The position numbers and the translations under genes are program-made. Below, piece by piece: positions 17,027 through 25,266 of a stretch of DNA of 33,583 bases (position 1 is the stretch's first letter; every line of letters starts with the position of its first letter). Under the pieces are notes generated by a model. The model saw only the letters and a program-made list of their open reading frames with translations. It was not told the origin of the DNA and made no database searches. This DNA comes from Rhizobiaceae bacterium (GTDB lineage Bacteria > Pseudomonadota > Alphaproteobacteria > Rhizobiales > Rhizobiaceae): assembly GCA_027484835.1 (NCBI GenBank), contig JAIXSF010000423.1:1-33583 (forward strand), in the 5' to 3' direction.

Positions 17027-17058
17027 AAAGCCTCGCCAGGTAATGCGAGGCTTTTTTT
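17027..17058 (+). terminator. Strong intrinsic terminator, DUF3096 gene (also faces pyrC)
   Basis: AAAGCCTCGC (17027-17036) pairs perfectly with GCGAGGCTTT (17045-17054) around an eight-base loop, followed by seven T residues (17052-17058). It lies between convergent genes. On the minus strand AAAAG precedes the stem, so it probably also ends pyrC transcripts. Confidence 0.9.
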
Positions 17059-17062
17059 GCTT

Positions 17063-18100
17063 TCAGGCCACGTCCCAAAGAATAGGGAATTTGGGATCGA
17101 ATACGGTGACCGGTCCTGCGCCGGTGCTGATCTTCGCCGGGAATTCGACAGGTGCGTCGCGCTTGACCAGCGTGATCATGCTTTCATTGGCCGGCAGGCC
17201 ATACCAGGCCGGACCGTTCAGCGACGTGAAAGCCTCGAGCTTGTCGAGTGCGTTTTCCTCTTCGAACACATGGGCAAGGCAGCTCATGGTATTGATCGAG
17301 GTATAGATGCCGGCGCAGCCGCAGCCGCATTCCTTCAGCGGATCTACATGCGGGGCGCTGTCCGTTCCGAGGAAGAAACGGGCATCTCCCGATACAGCCG
17401 CCTTGCGCAAGGCCTGGCGATGATTTTCGCGCTTGGCGACCGGCAGGCAGTAGTAATGCGGGCGAATGCCGCCGACGAGAATGTCGTTGCGGTTGATGAT
17501 CAGGTGATGGGTGGTGATCGAGCCGGCGATGTTGCGGTCTGCCGCACGGATGTAGTCGACCCCGTCTTCGGTCGTCACGTGCTCCATCGTAATCTTCAAC
17601 TCCGGCAGGCGCCGGCGCAGCGGATCGAGAACGGTGTCGATGAAGACCTTTTCGCGGTCGAAGATGTCGACTTCCGGCGTCGTCACCTCGCCATGCACGC
17701 AAAGCGGCAGGCCGATCTTAGCCATGCGCTCGAGGACCGGCATGGCCTTTTCCATGTCTCGCACGCCGCCATGGGAATTGGTTGTCGCGCCAGCAGGATA
17801 GAGCTTCACCGCCTTGATCAGACCGGAGCGCTTGCCCTCCTCGACATCTTCAGGATTGGTGTGCTCGGTGAGATAGAGCGTCATCAGCGGCTCAAAGCTG
17901 TCGCCAGCGGGCACAGCCTTCAGGATCCGCTCGCGGTAGGCCCGCGCGTCCTGCGTCGTGACCACCGGCGGCACGAGGTTCGGCATGATGATCGCACGGG
18001 CGAAGTGTCGGCTAGTGTCGCCGATCACGCCTTCCAGCATGGCGCCGTCACGCAAGTGCAAGTGCCAGTCATCGGGGCGGCGGATGGTGAGGGATGACAT
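17063..18100 (-). CDS. pyrC: Dihydroorotase (class II)
   Basis: A 345-residue zinc amidohydrolase that cyclises carbamoyl-aspartate to dihydroorotate. All metal and catalytic sites of the short homodimeric class are visible: the HLH pair in [10 protein letters not shown] (10-19), the carboxylated lysine in [15 protein letters not shown] (about 97-111), and the histidines in LCVHGE (about 133-138) and MEHVTT (about 172-177). The catalytic aspartate is in FLGTDSAPH (about 246-254). GGAGG eight bases ahead of the ATG supports the start. The length is that of E. coli-type PyrC. The gene is monocistronic or the last of a short unit; the next upstream gene on this strand ends 66 bases away in the other direction of reading. 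Confidence 0.97.
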   Translation of the reverse strand: MSSLTIRRPDDWHLHLRDGAMLEGVIGDTSRHFARAIIMPNLVPPVVTTQDARAYRERILKAVPAGDSFEPLMTLYLTEHTNPEDVEEGKRSGLIKAVKLYPAGATTNSHGGVRDMEKAMPVLERMAKIGLPLCVHGEVTTPEVDIFDREKVFIDTVLDPLRRRLPELKITMEHVTTEDGVDYIRAADRNIAGSITTHHLIINRNDILVGGIRPHYYCLPVAKRENHRQALRKAAVSGDARFFLGTDSAPHVDPLKECGCGCAGIYTSINTMSCLAHVFEEENALDKLEAFTSLNGPAWYGLPANESMITLVKRDAPVEFPAKISTGAGPVTVFDPKFPILWDVA

Positions 18101-18166
18101 GGGCGGGGCCTCCGGCTTGACGAGAACTCGCCGCCCTTAGCATGTCCGCCCACGCGGATCAAAGGA

Positions 18167-19252
18167 TCAGGCGACCCGTTCGTTCGCCGAGACCATCGCC
18201 TTTTCGGCTTCCTGCGCCTGTTCGAGACGATCCTGATCCATGATCGCCTTGATGCGGGGCAGCGCCCGCTCGAAAGCAGCCACGCAATCCGGATCGAACT
18301 GGGTGCCAGCGCGGCCGAGGATATGCTCCACAGTACGCTCGAAGGTCCAGGCGGGCTTGTAGGGGCGTTCTGTCGTCAGTGCATCGAAGTTGTCTGCAAT
18401 GCAGACGATACGGCCGGAAATCGGGATGGCCGTCCCGATGAGGCGATTGGGATAACCCTGACCATCCCAGCGTTCGTGATGGCTTGCCGCGATTTCGGAA
18501 GCGAGCTGCAGGAGCGAAGAATGCGAGCGGCCAAGAATATCGCTGCCGATCTCGGCATGCGACTGCATCTGGCGGTATTCGGCCTCGGTCAGACGCCCTT
18601 GCTTGAGGAGCACCGTGTCGGGCATCGCCACCTTGCCGATGTCGTGCATCGGAGCTGCCAGACGGATGTCGTGGCAGATTTGCGGCGAAAGGCCCAGCTC
18701 GATGGCGATAGCTTCGGAATAGGAGGCGACACGAAGGGTATGGCGCGCCGTTTCCGGATCCTTGTAGCCAGCCGCCAGCGTCAGGCGATGGATGATTTCC
18801 TGCTCGCGTTCGCGCAGTTCACCGACGGCACGCTCCACTTCGCGGCGCAGCCATTCGGCCTGATCGGCCAGTTGCCGGCGCGCACGCGCAAGGCTGACGA
18901 TGTTCTGGACGCGTGCCTGGAACTCGACGGGATTGACCGGCTTGGTCAGAAAGTCGATTGCGCCAGCGTTCAGCGCCGCCATGCGGGTCGTCATGTCCTT
19001 GTCGGCAGTGACGAAGATGACCGGCACGTCGGCATATTTCTCGAAACGAACGATCTCGGTGTAGAGCTCGACCCCGTTATAGACCGGCATCTGGTAGTCG
19101 ATGATCGCGATGTCGAAATCGAGCTCCGGCAGGGCCGACAGCACCGCATCGGGGCTGGCGAACGGCAACGCCTCGCAATTGTCGAGCTTACCGACGAGCT
19201 TCGTCAGGAGCTTCAGATTTGTGCTGTTGTCGTCCACCAACAGAATACGCAT
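18167..19252 (-). CDS. Response regulator with HD-GYP cyclic-di-GMP phosphodiesterase domain
   Basis: A 361-residue RpfG-type output protein. The receiver domain (1-120) has acidic residues DD at 7-8, phosphoacceptor Asp52 (IIDYQMPVYNG), and Lys104. A coiled-coil linker (about 125-155) leads to the HD-GYP domain, with HD at 203-204 (MHDIGKVAMPD), HHERWDGQGYP (258-268, GYP intact) and IADNFDALTTERPYKPAW. All residues needed for cyclic-di-GMP hydrolysis appear present. AAGGAGG precedes the ATG. It is the last gene of the four-gene signalling operon, 17 bases after the hybrid kinase, and so is the probable output of that phosphorelay (inference). Confidence 0.93.
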   Translation of the reverse strand: MRILLVDDNSTNLKLLTKLVGKLDNCEALPFASPDAVLSALPELDFDIAIIDYQMPVYNGVELYTEIVRFEKYADVPVIFVTADKDMTTRMAALNAGAIDFLTKPVNPVEFQARVQNIVSLARARRQLADQAEWLRREVERAVGELREREQEIIHRLTLAAGYKDPETARHTLRVASYSEAIAIELGLSPQICHDIRLAAPMHDIGKVAMPDTVLLKQGRLTEAEYRQMQSHAEIGSDILGRSHSSLLQLASEIAASHHERWDGQGYPNRLIGTAIPISGRIVCIADNFDALTTERPYKPAWTFERTVEHILGRAGTQFDPDCVAAFERALPRIKAIMDQDRLEQAQEAEKAMVSANERVA

Positions 19253-19269
19253 GAACGCCTCCTTGCTTA

Positions 19270-21537
19270 TCAGGCAACCAGTTTGAATTTGAGCGCGAGG
19301 ATTTCCTCGCCGAGCATTTCTATGTCTGCCGGAGCCGGGGTCTGGCTCCGCAGGGCATGGGCCTTTACGGCCAGATCATTGAGGCCGACATTCGAGGCCG
19401 CACCCTTGATCGTGTGCAGAACACGATCGATCTTTTCGGGATCGTTGCGGCGCATCGCTTCATTCAGCTCGTCCAGCAGGCCCGTTGCATCATCGAAGAA
19501 GGATTCCACAAGTTCCTGGAACACATCTTCCCCAAGGGCCTCGACGAGTTCGGCATGGCGCGCTTCGTCCAGACCTTCAATGCCAAGGGCTGGCAGGGAC
19601 TGCAGCGGCATGTCTTCCAGATCGAGTTCCGGCAACTCCAGCTTCTGAGGTGCCGTGGTCATTGAGGATTGCGCCCCGGCCCCGCTCTCGCGCACCGTGG
19701 ACGTCGTATGGGCAATCATCTTCTTCAGTCTTTCCAGTGTCACAGGCTTGGATTCGAAGCCCTTCATGCCGGCTTCCAGGCAACGGCGACGGTCGTCGTC
19801 CGAGGCATTGGCGGTCATGGCGATGATCGGCACTTCCGAGGACGGACCGCCTTCGGCAATGATGCGCTTGGTCGCCTCGATGCCGTCCATTACGGGCATC
19901 TGCATATCCATCAGGATCAGGTCGAAGGACTGCTCGCGGGAGATGGAGACGGCTTCGGCGCCGTCATTGGCAATTTCAACGTCCTGGCCAAGACGAGCGA
20001 GGAAGCGCGTCGCGACAATCTGGTTCACCTTGTTGTCTTCGACCAGCAGGATGCGGTAGCGCGGCAGGGTCTCTTCAGCCACTACCTTGGCAGCCAGACC
20101 GTTCGCCTCTTCGCGAGTGACGGGGACAACCCCCAGCTCGAACCAGAAGATCGAGCCGACGCCGACCGTGCTGCTCATGCCGAGCTCGCCGCCGAGCTTC
20201 TCGACGATCTGCTTGCAGATGGTGAGACCGAGACCCGTCCCGCCGTAGCGGCGGCTGATCGAGGCATCGACCTGCGAGAAGGGCTTGAACAGCTTGTCGA
20301 GGCCTGCCTCATCGATGCCGATACCGGTGTCTTCCACCTAGAAACGGATCATAAGCTTGCCTTCGCGGTAGACGTCGCGCAGGCGCAGCGTGACGGTGCC
20401 CTGATGGGTGAACTTCACGGCGTTGGATAGCAGGTTCAGCAGGACCTGACGCAGACGCGTCGGATCAGTCTTGACGTAGAGCGCGTGGAGGGAATCCGGC
20501 AGATCGAGGATCACCGTATTGCCGTGGTCGTCGGCGCGGCCACGGATGATGCTGACGGTGCTCTCAGCGAGTGCGCAGACGTCGAAGGCGCGCTCTTCAA
20601 GCTCCAGCTTGCCGTGCTCGATCTTGGAGAAGTCGAGGATCTCGTTGATGATCTCGAGCAGCGCCTCGCCCGAGGAGCGGATCGTCTTGACGCTGGACAG
20701 CGCATCGTCGGGAAGCTCGGAAAGCTCCAGGAGTTCGGACATGCCCAGGATCGCGTTAAGCGGCGTCCGGATTTCGTGGCCCATGGTCGCCATGAACTGC
20801 GACTTGGCGCGGTTGCCGCCATCGGCGGCCTCATAGGCCTCGCTCAGCTGCGTAGCCATGACCTGGAGTTCGTGGCTCGATCGGCGGACCGAGCGGAGCT
20901 GGCGATTAAGGGTCACGACCAGGAAGACCACCGACACCATGAGCAGGCTGAGCATCACCGTGGAGGTGCGCTCGAGGTCGAGGATCGTCGAACGGCTCTC
21001 CGCACGCTCGTGGCTGACGCGGGTGTTGGTGTAAAGCAGGAAGTCCTCGGCCGTCCGGCTCATCGGGACCAGGGACGCCTCGAACTGCTCCAGCTGTTCG
21101 GTGGCTGGCGGCGTGCCTGCCGCATAGGCGTCGAACATCGGCTGCGCTGCCTGGACGGACTTCGTGATGCCGTCGATATAGCCGCGGATCTTCTCGTCGC
21201 CGGAAAAATAGGTGCCGAACTTCGCCTGATCGAGGATCGCCGTCCGCGAATAGAGAATGTCGTAGCGCAGGGCGAGCTCATCGAGCATTTGCGGGTTCTG
21301 TTCGCCACCGCGTACATTTGCCATGCTGTGGCTGAGCTGGCGCACTTCCCGATCCAACTGGTAGACCGACCAGAGCGAGTTCTCCCGCACGCCATCTTCC
21401 ATGATGCGGTACTGGCGGGCGATATCGACGAAGAGAACCAGAAGAACGAGCAGGAGCACGGCAGACACGGTCTGCAGGACGAAGGCAACTGTGCCTCCGC
21501 CTGCAAATTTCCGCGCTGTTGCTCCCGTCATTGTCAC
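19270..21537 (-). pseudogene. Hybrid sensor histidine kinase (HisKA-HATPase-REC-HPt) split by an in-frame amber codon
   Basis: Two adjoining open frames in the same reading frame (399 and 355 codons) together make a 755-codon tripartite kinase. Part one has a membrane segment (17-38), a helical periplasmic domain (about 42-190), a second membrane segment (193-212), HisKA His254 (TMGHEIRTPL) and the N box (Asn372, NLLSNAVKF). It ends IRF-TAG. Part two resumes at once with VEDTGIGIDEAG (G1), GGTGLGL (G2), a receiver with Asp144 and an HPt domain with His308 (HTIKGAASN). One G-to-T change (GAG to TAG at 20338-20340) explains the break. The start is GTG 21537, overlapping the preceding stop (GTGA); ATG 21531 is the alternative. 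Neither half alone has a complete ATPase domain. It could be a recent pseudogene, a base-call error or a readthrough site. Confidence 0.85.
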
Positions 21538-22028
21538 TGGCCGACCTCGATTTCCTTGATCTGCCAGACGGAGCGCGAGAAGTACTTCTCGTTGTAGAGG
21601 TCTGCGTCGAGATCGAAGGGATAGACCAGCATCAGCGGGCCCTTGTCGCGGATCGACATCGGCTTGCCGTCGAGCTTGGTGGCGAGAATGGTATCGAGCT
21701 TGGCGTCTTCAGCCGGCACATCGGCGGCGTAGTCGTTGAGCGCGCGGACCTTGAGGCTGGTGCCGGTCGCGCCGACTGCGGCGAGGATTTCGCGCAGCAG
21801 CGGGCCTTCGAAGGTTACCGTACCCTCGGTCCAGGGTGTTTCCATTTCGCCCTTGCGACCTTTGAGCGCTTCGAGCATCGCAAGGTCGAACTGGGCAGTA
21901 TCGCCGGCATTGGTGTTGGAAATTGTGCCCTTTACCGTCAGGACGACAGGTCCGGTCGGGGCATCCAGCGCAAGGGCGGCAGTTGCAGTCAAAGCGCTGG
22001 CAAGAAGCGCGGCGAGAATGCTCTTCAT
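21534..22028 (-). CDS. Small exported SUOX-fold protein lacking the molybdenum-ligating cysteine
   Basis: A 164-residue protein with a signal peptide (1-22, MKSILAALLASALTATAALA, before LDAPTG). The mature part resembles the oxidoreductase molybdopterin-binding (sulfite oxidase/YedY) domain: VVLTVKGTISNTNAGDTAQFDLAMLEAL, then TVTFEGPLLREILAAVG, then KVRALNDYAADVP and MSIRDKGPLMLVYPFD. True enzymes need a conserved cysteine that binds molybdenum; this protein has no cysteine anywhere, so it is unlikely to be an oxidoreductase. AGGAG precedes ATG 22028. It is translationally coupled to the hybrid kinase (four-base overlap) and follows the stand-alone receiver by 16 bases. I infer a periplasmic ligand-binding or sensory partner of that kinase. 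Confidence 0.88.
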   Translation of the reverse strand: MKSILAALLASALTATAALALDAPTGPVVLTVKGTISNTNAGDTAQFDLAMLEALKGRKGEMETPWTEGTVTFEGPLLREILAAVGATGTSLKVRALNDYAADVPAEDAKLDTILATKLDGKPMSIRDKGPLMLVYPFDLDADLYNEKYFSRSVWQIKEIEVGQ

Positions 22029-22044
22029 GGTTCTGCTCCTCTTG

Positions 22045-22440
22045 TTAGGCCGAACGCCGCTCAGGATGGACGGCCGCTGCGCCCAGATGGTCTGCCAGCA
22101 GCTTGCGGAACGCGACGGCCTCGACCGGCTTGTGCAGGAAATCGGTGATGCCCGAAGCCTTCGCCTCTTCGCGCAGGCGCGGCTCATCATCCGCCGTGAC
22201 CATGACGACCGGCACGTCGCGGTAGCGATCCATGAGGCGGACGGCCTTGACGAACTGCAGCCCGGACATGCCCGGCAGCAGGTGATCGACGATCAGCATT
22301 TCGAAGTTCTCGGCATGACACAGCATCAGAGCCGTGTTTCCATCGCCCGCGACCTTGATCTCTTCGACCGTTACCTTCTTCGCGAGATGCTTGATGATCA
22401 TCGCGTTGGTCGGATTGTCTTCGACAATCAGAATGGCCAT
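22045..22440 (-). CDS. Single-domain response regulator (CheY-like)
   Basis: A 131-residue stand-alone receiver domain: acidic pocket ED at 7-8 (ILIVEDNPTN), phosphoacceptor Asp52 (LIVDHLLPGMSG), Thr at the VTADD position (about 82), and Lys104 (FLHKPVE). No output domain follows; the protein ends with a short tail (HPERRSA). GGGGG lies about six bases before the ATG. It is the first gene of the signalling operon, so it is probably a phosphate shuttle or phosphate sink for the HPt domain of the hybrid kinase (inference). The 203 bases upstream separate it from frcK and should contain the operon promoter; no clear -35/-10 pair could be picked. Confidence 0.92.
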   Translation of the reverse strand: MAILIVEDNPTNAMIIKHLAKKVTVEEIKVAGDGNTALMLCHAENFEMLIVDHLLPGMSGLQFVKAVRLMDRYRDVPVVMVTADDEPRLREEAKASGITDFLHKPVEAVAFRKLLADHLGAAAVHPERRSA

Positions 22441-22643
22441 GTTCTACCCCCTTTGAAAGCACCCGATCGAGGCTTCCAGACACCTCGTCAACACAGCGGG
22501 TGCCGCGTTAACCTTTCATGGAGGAGTTGTATCAGGGGGAGGCTGAAATTCGCTGAACCAAACCGATACAATTTTACGGATGGCACATTTAATTAGAACT
22601 TAATAACTTTCGAAGGTGCGACTACGCCTGAGAAGCGGCACTT

Positions 22644-23267
22644 TCAGAACAGATCGAAGGTGAAATCCGCGGTCCGGCTGCGCTCCAGAACCAGCCTGCC
22701 GTTGGGCAGATCGTTGCTTTCCACTTTCGCTTCGATCTGTGCCGGAGTGAGACCGTAATGGACCCAGCGGGCAATGAGGCGCCGCTCCAGTTCCTCGATC
22801 GGCGGCGCCACCATGACCGTCAGGTCGAAGAGATCGGCAAGGCCTGCCCAACGTCCCTGATCGAGCAGAAGGTAGTTGCCCTCGGCGATCACGATGCGAT
22901 CTTCTGGCGCAATACAACGGGCAGCCGCAACCGCCAGCTCCCTCGATCGGTCGAAGACAGGCACGAAGACTTCGCCACCGGCCTTCACGGCCCGCAGCAG
23001 GTCGGCAAGACCGCGCACGTCGAAGGTGTGCGGGGCGCCCTTGCGGGCGAGATCGCCGCGTTGCTCAAGGATCGCGTTGTCGAGATGAAAGCCGTCCATG
23101 GGCAGGACCGCACTGCGCTGCCCCCTGTGAGTGAGGATTTCGTGCAGCCGATCGGCAAGTGTCGACTTACCAGCACCCGGAGGGCCGGCCACGCCGACGA
23201 GCAGACGGGCGCTACCATGCGCCCGCCTTTCGATTTCCGACAAAAGCTCGTCGAGCAACTGGCTCAT
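22644..23267 (-). CDS. frcK: FrcK, uridine-kinase-like P-loop kinase of the fructose transport operon
   Basis: A 207-residue P-loop kinase of the uridine kinase/phosphoribulokinase-like group. Walker A is GPPGAGKST (28-36). MDGFHLDNAIL (about 57-67) is the lid/substrate strand, and VIAEGNYLLLDQGRW (about 125-139) is typical of YggC/FrcK-like proteins. The natural substrate is not established. Its ATG overlaps the frcA stop by four bases (ATGA), so it is the last gene of frcBCAK. The frcBCAK name comes from the S. meliloti fructose uptake operon, whose gene order is the same. The product lacks a PfkB or ROK kinase fold, so it need not be the fructokinase of the pathway. Confidence 0.88.
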   Translation of the reverse strand: MSQLLDELLSEIERRAHGSARLLVGVAGPPGAGKSTLADRLHEILTHRGQRSAVLPMDGFHLDNAILEQRGDLARKGAPHTFDVRGLADLLRAVKAGGEVFVPVFDRSRELAVAAARCIAPEDRIVIAEGNYLLLDQGRWAGLADLFDLTVMVAPPIEELERRLIARWVHYGLTPAQIEAKVESNDLPNGRLVLERSRTADFTFDLF

Positions 23268-24046
23268 GCCGCCCGCTCGGCCTCAGGCGCCGGCCGCGCA
23301 CCGGTCATGAAAGCCACCGCATCGGACATGGTGTAGTCCTTGGGGTTGATGACGCAGAGACGCTTGCCGAGCCGGTGGACGTGAATGCGGTCCGCCACCT
23401 CGAAGACATGCGGCATGTTGTGGCTGATCAACACGATCGGCAGACCGCGCGAGCGCACGTCGAGGATGAGTTCCAGAACCTTGCGGCTTTCCTTGACCCC
23501 AAGTGCTGCCGTCGGCTCGTCAAGGATGATGACCTTGGAGCCGAAGGCTGCTGCACGCGCGACCGCCACACCCTGACGCTGGCCGCCGGAAAGCGTTTCC
23601 ACCGCCTGGTTGATGTTCTGAATGGTCATCAGGCCAAGCTCTGAAAGCTTGTCGCGGGCGATCTTTTCCATCGCCGGACGATCCAGCTTTCGGAACACGC
23701 TGCCCATGATGCCCGGTTTGCGCAGTTCGCGGCCGAGGAACATGTTGTCGGCAATCGAGAGCGCCGGCGACAGAGCGAGGTTCTGGTACACGGTCTCGAT
23801 GCCGGCATTGCGCGCATCGATCGGCGAGCGGAAATTGATCGTCTTGCCTTCGAGCTTGATCTCGCCCTCATCAGGCGAAACGGCACCGGAGATCGCCTTG
23901 ATCAGCGAAGACTTGCCGGCTCCGTTGTCGCCGATGACCGCGAGGATCTCGCCCGGATAGAGATCGAAGTCTGCCTGATCGAGGGCGGTGACGCGGCCGT
24001 AACGCTTCACCAGGCCGCGGGCTGTGAGAATGGGTTCCTTGGTCAT
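23264..24046 (-). CDS. frcA: Fructose ABC transporter ATP-binding protein FrcA
   Basis: A 260-residue ABC ATPase that energises sugar uptake. Walker A is GDNGAGKSS (39-47). The Q-loop is TVYQNLALSP (about 85-94), the signature LSGGQRQ (152-158), Walker B VIILDEPTAAL (172-182), and the H-loop LISHNM. It carries a single ABC cassette, unlike RbsA or XylG, which have two; this is characteristic of the FrcA group. The ATG at 24046 overlaps the frcC stop (TGATG); an upstream reading frame to 24124 lies inside frcC and is not used. It partners with FrcC and the binding protein FrcB. Confidence 0.95.
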   Translation of the reverse strand: MTKEPILTARGLVKRYGRVTALDQADFDLYPGEILAVIGDNGAGKSSLIKAISGAVSPDEGEIKLEGKTINFRSPIDARNAGIETVYQNLALSPALSIADNMFLGRELRKPGIMGSVFRKLDRPAMEKIARDKLSELGLMTIQNINQAVETLSGGQRQGVAVARAAAFGSKVIILDEPTAALGVKESRKVLELILDVRSRGLPIVLISHNMPHVFEVADRIHVHRLGKRLCVINPKDYTMSDAVAFMTGARPAPEAERAA

Positions 24047-25137
24047 CAGCCTGCTACCTTTCTGATCCACTGGTCGATTGCCACGGCGGCGATGATGAGA
24101 ACGCCGATCAACAGGTAGGTCCATTGCGGGTCCGTTCCGATCAGGCGCAGGCCGAGCTGGAAGACACCGACGATCAACGCGCCGAAGATCATGCCGAGGA
24201 TCGAGCCACGTCCGCCGAAAAGCGAGATGCCGCCGATCACCACGGCCGTGATGGATTCGATGTTGGCGAACTGGCCGGCGGTCGGGGAAACCGAACCGAT
24301 ACGGCCGATCAGGGCCCAGCCGGCCAGTGCACAGATGAGGCCGGACAGCGTGTATACGGAGATCAGCATGCGCTTGACGTTGACGCCTGCCAGTTCTGCT
24401 GCATCCGGATCGTCGCCGACCGCATAGACGTGGCGTCCCCAGGCGGTGTGGTTGAGCACATACCAGAGCAGCGCAACGAGGAGGACCATGGCGATAACGC
24501 CGTAGGTCAGCACCGCGCCGCCCATGCGGATGTTCTCGCCGAAGAATTTGAGGATCGGCGCATTGGCGTCGATGTCCTGGCTGCGGATCGTCTCATTGGC
24601 GGAATAGAGGAAGTTGGTCGCCAGAACGATCTGCCACATGCCGAGCGTGACGATGAATGGCGGCAGCTTCATGCGTGCGACGAGCACGCCATTGATGAAG
24701 CCGCAGAAGGCGCCGACGCCGAGACCGCAGATCACGGCAAGCTCAGGCGGTAGGCCGTAGCGGAAGGCAAACTGCCCCATGACGACCGAGGAGAGCACCA
24801 TGATGGCGCCGACAGAGAGGTCGATGCCCTTTGTCAGGATGACCAGCGTCTGCGCTGCTCCGACAATGCCGACGATGGCGACCTGCTGGAGAATAAGTGT
24901 CAGCGTGAAGGCGGAGAAGAACTTCCCGCCGAGAATGAGGCCGAAGACCGCAATCGACAGCACCAGCACGATCAGCGCTACGGCTGCCGGGCTCGAATGC
25001 AGGAAATGCTGGAAGCGCTCAAGGGCACTCTTTTCATGACGGTCGAACGAGGCGACTTCGGTCGAACTCGACGACAGGACCTTCTCAAATTCTTGCGTGG
25101 TCCGCGTCTCGGGATTGGCCGGCTGCATGTGGGTCAT
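24046..25137 (-). CDS. frcC: Fructose ABC transporter permease FrcC
   Basis: A 363-residue RbsC-type (BPD_transp_2) permease. A ~50-residue hydrophilic N-terminus precedes about nine to ten membrane segments, the first at about 52-70 (AVALIVLVLSIAVFGLILGG). Family hallmarks are TLVILTKGIDLSVGAIM (about 96-112), KLPPFIVTLGMWQI (about 157-170), the cytoplasmic ATPase-contact loop HVYAVGDDPDAAELAGVNV (about 237-255), and AVVIGGISLFGGRGSILG (about 296-313). It is separated from frcB by 129 bases that hold a strong hairpin. Specificity for fructose (with ribose and mannose) is inferred from the homologous S. meliloti operon. Confidence 0.95.
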   Translation of the reverse strand: MTHMQPANPETRTTQEFEKVLSSSSTEVASFDRHEKSALERFQHFLHSSPAAVALIVLVLSIAVFGLILGGKFFSAFTLTLILQQVAIVGIVGAAQTLVILTKGIDLSVGAIMVLSSVVMGQFAFRYGLPPELAVICGLGVGAFCGFINGVLVARMKLPPFIVTLGMWQIVLATNFLYSANETIRSQDIDANAPILKFFGENIRMGGAVLTYGVIAMVLLVALLWYVLNHTAWGRHVYAVGDDPDAAELAGVNVKRMLISVYTLSGLICALAGWALIGRIGSVSPTAGQFANIESITAVVIGGISLFGGRGSILGMIFGALIVGVFQLGLRLIGTDPQWTYLLIGVLIIAAVAIDQWIRKVAG

Positions 25138-25213
25138 CCTCCCTGCCGTTGTCTCTAATTTTACATGAAGGATACGCCCGGCCTGCCGCCGCGCAAGGCC
25201 GGCGTTGCGCCTA

Positions 25214-25237
25214 CCGGCGAGAGTTTGCTCTCGCCGG
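25214..25237 (-). promoter_or_regulatory. Perfect 10-bp stem-loop between frcB and frcC
   Basis: CCGGCGAGAG (25214-25223) pairs perfectly with CTCTCGCCGG (25228-25237) across a TTTG tetraloop. It lies 29 bases after the frcB stop and 77 before the frcC start. No T-run follows on the minus strand. It is likely to stabilise frcB mRNA and limit downstream expression, as in other binding-protein-first operons. Confidence 0.75.
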
Positions 25238-25266
25238 CGTTTCAGTTCAGGCGCAGGAGGCTGAAA

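Noticed and set aside
16964-18097. 377-codon plus-strand open frame over pyrC
   Set aside because: Antisense shadow; it runs through the terminator at 17027-17058 and lacks recognisable domains, while pyrC has all catalytic residues.
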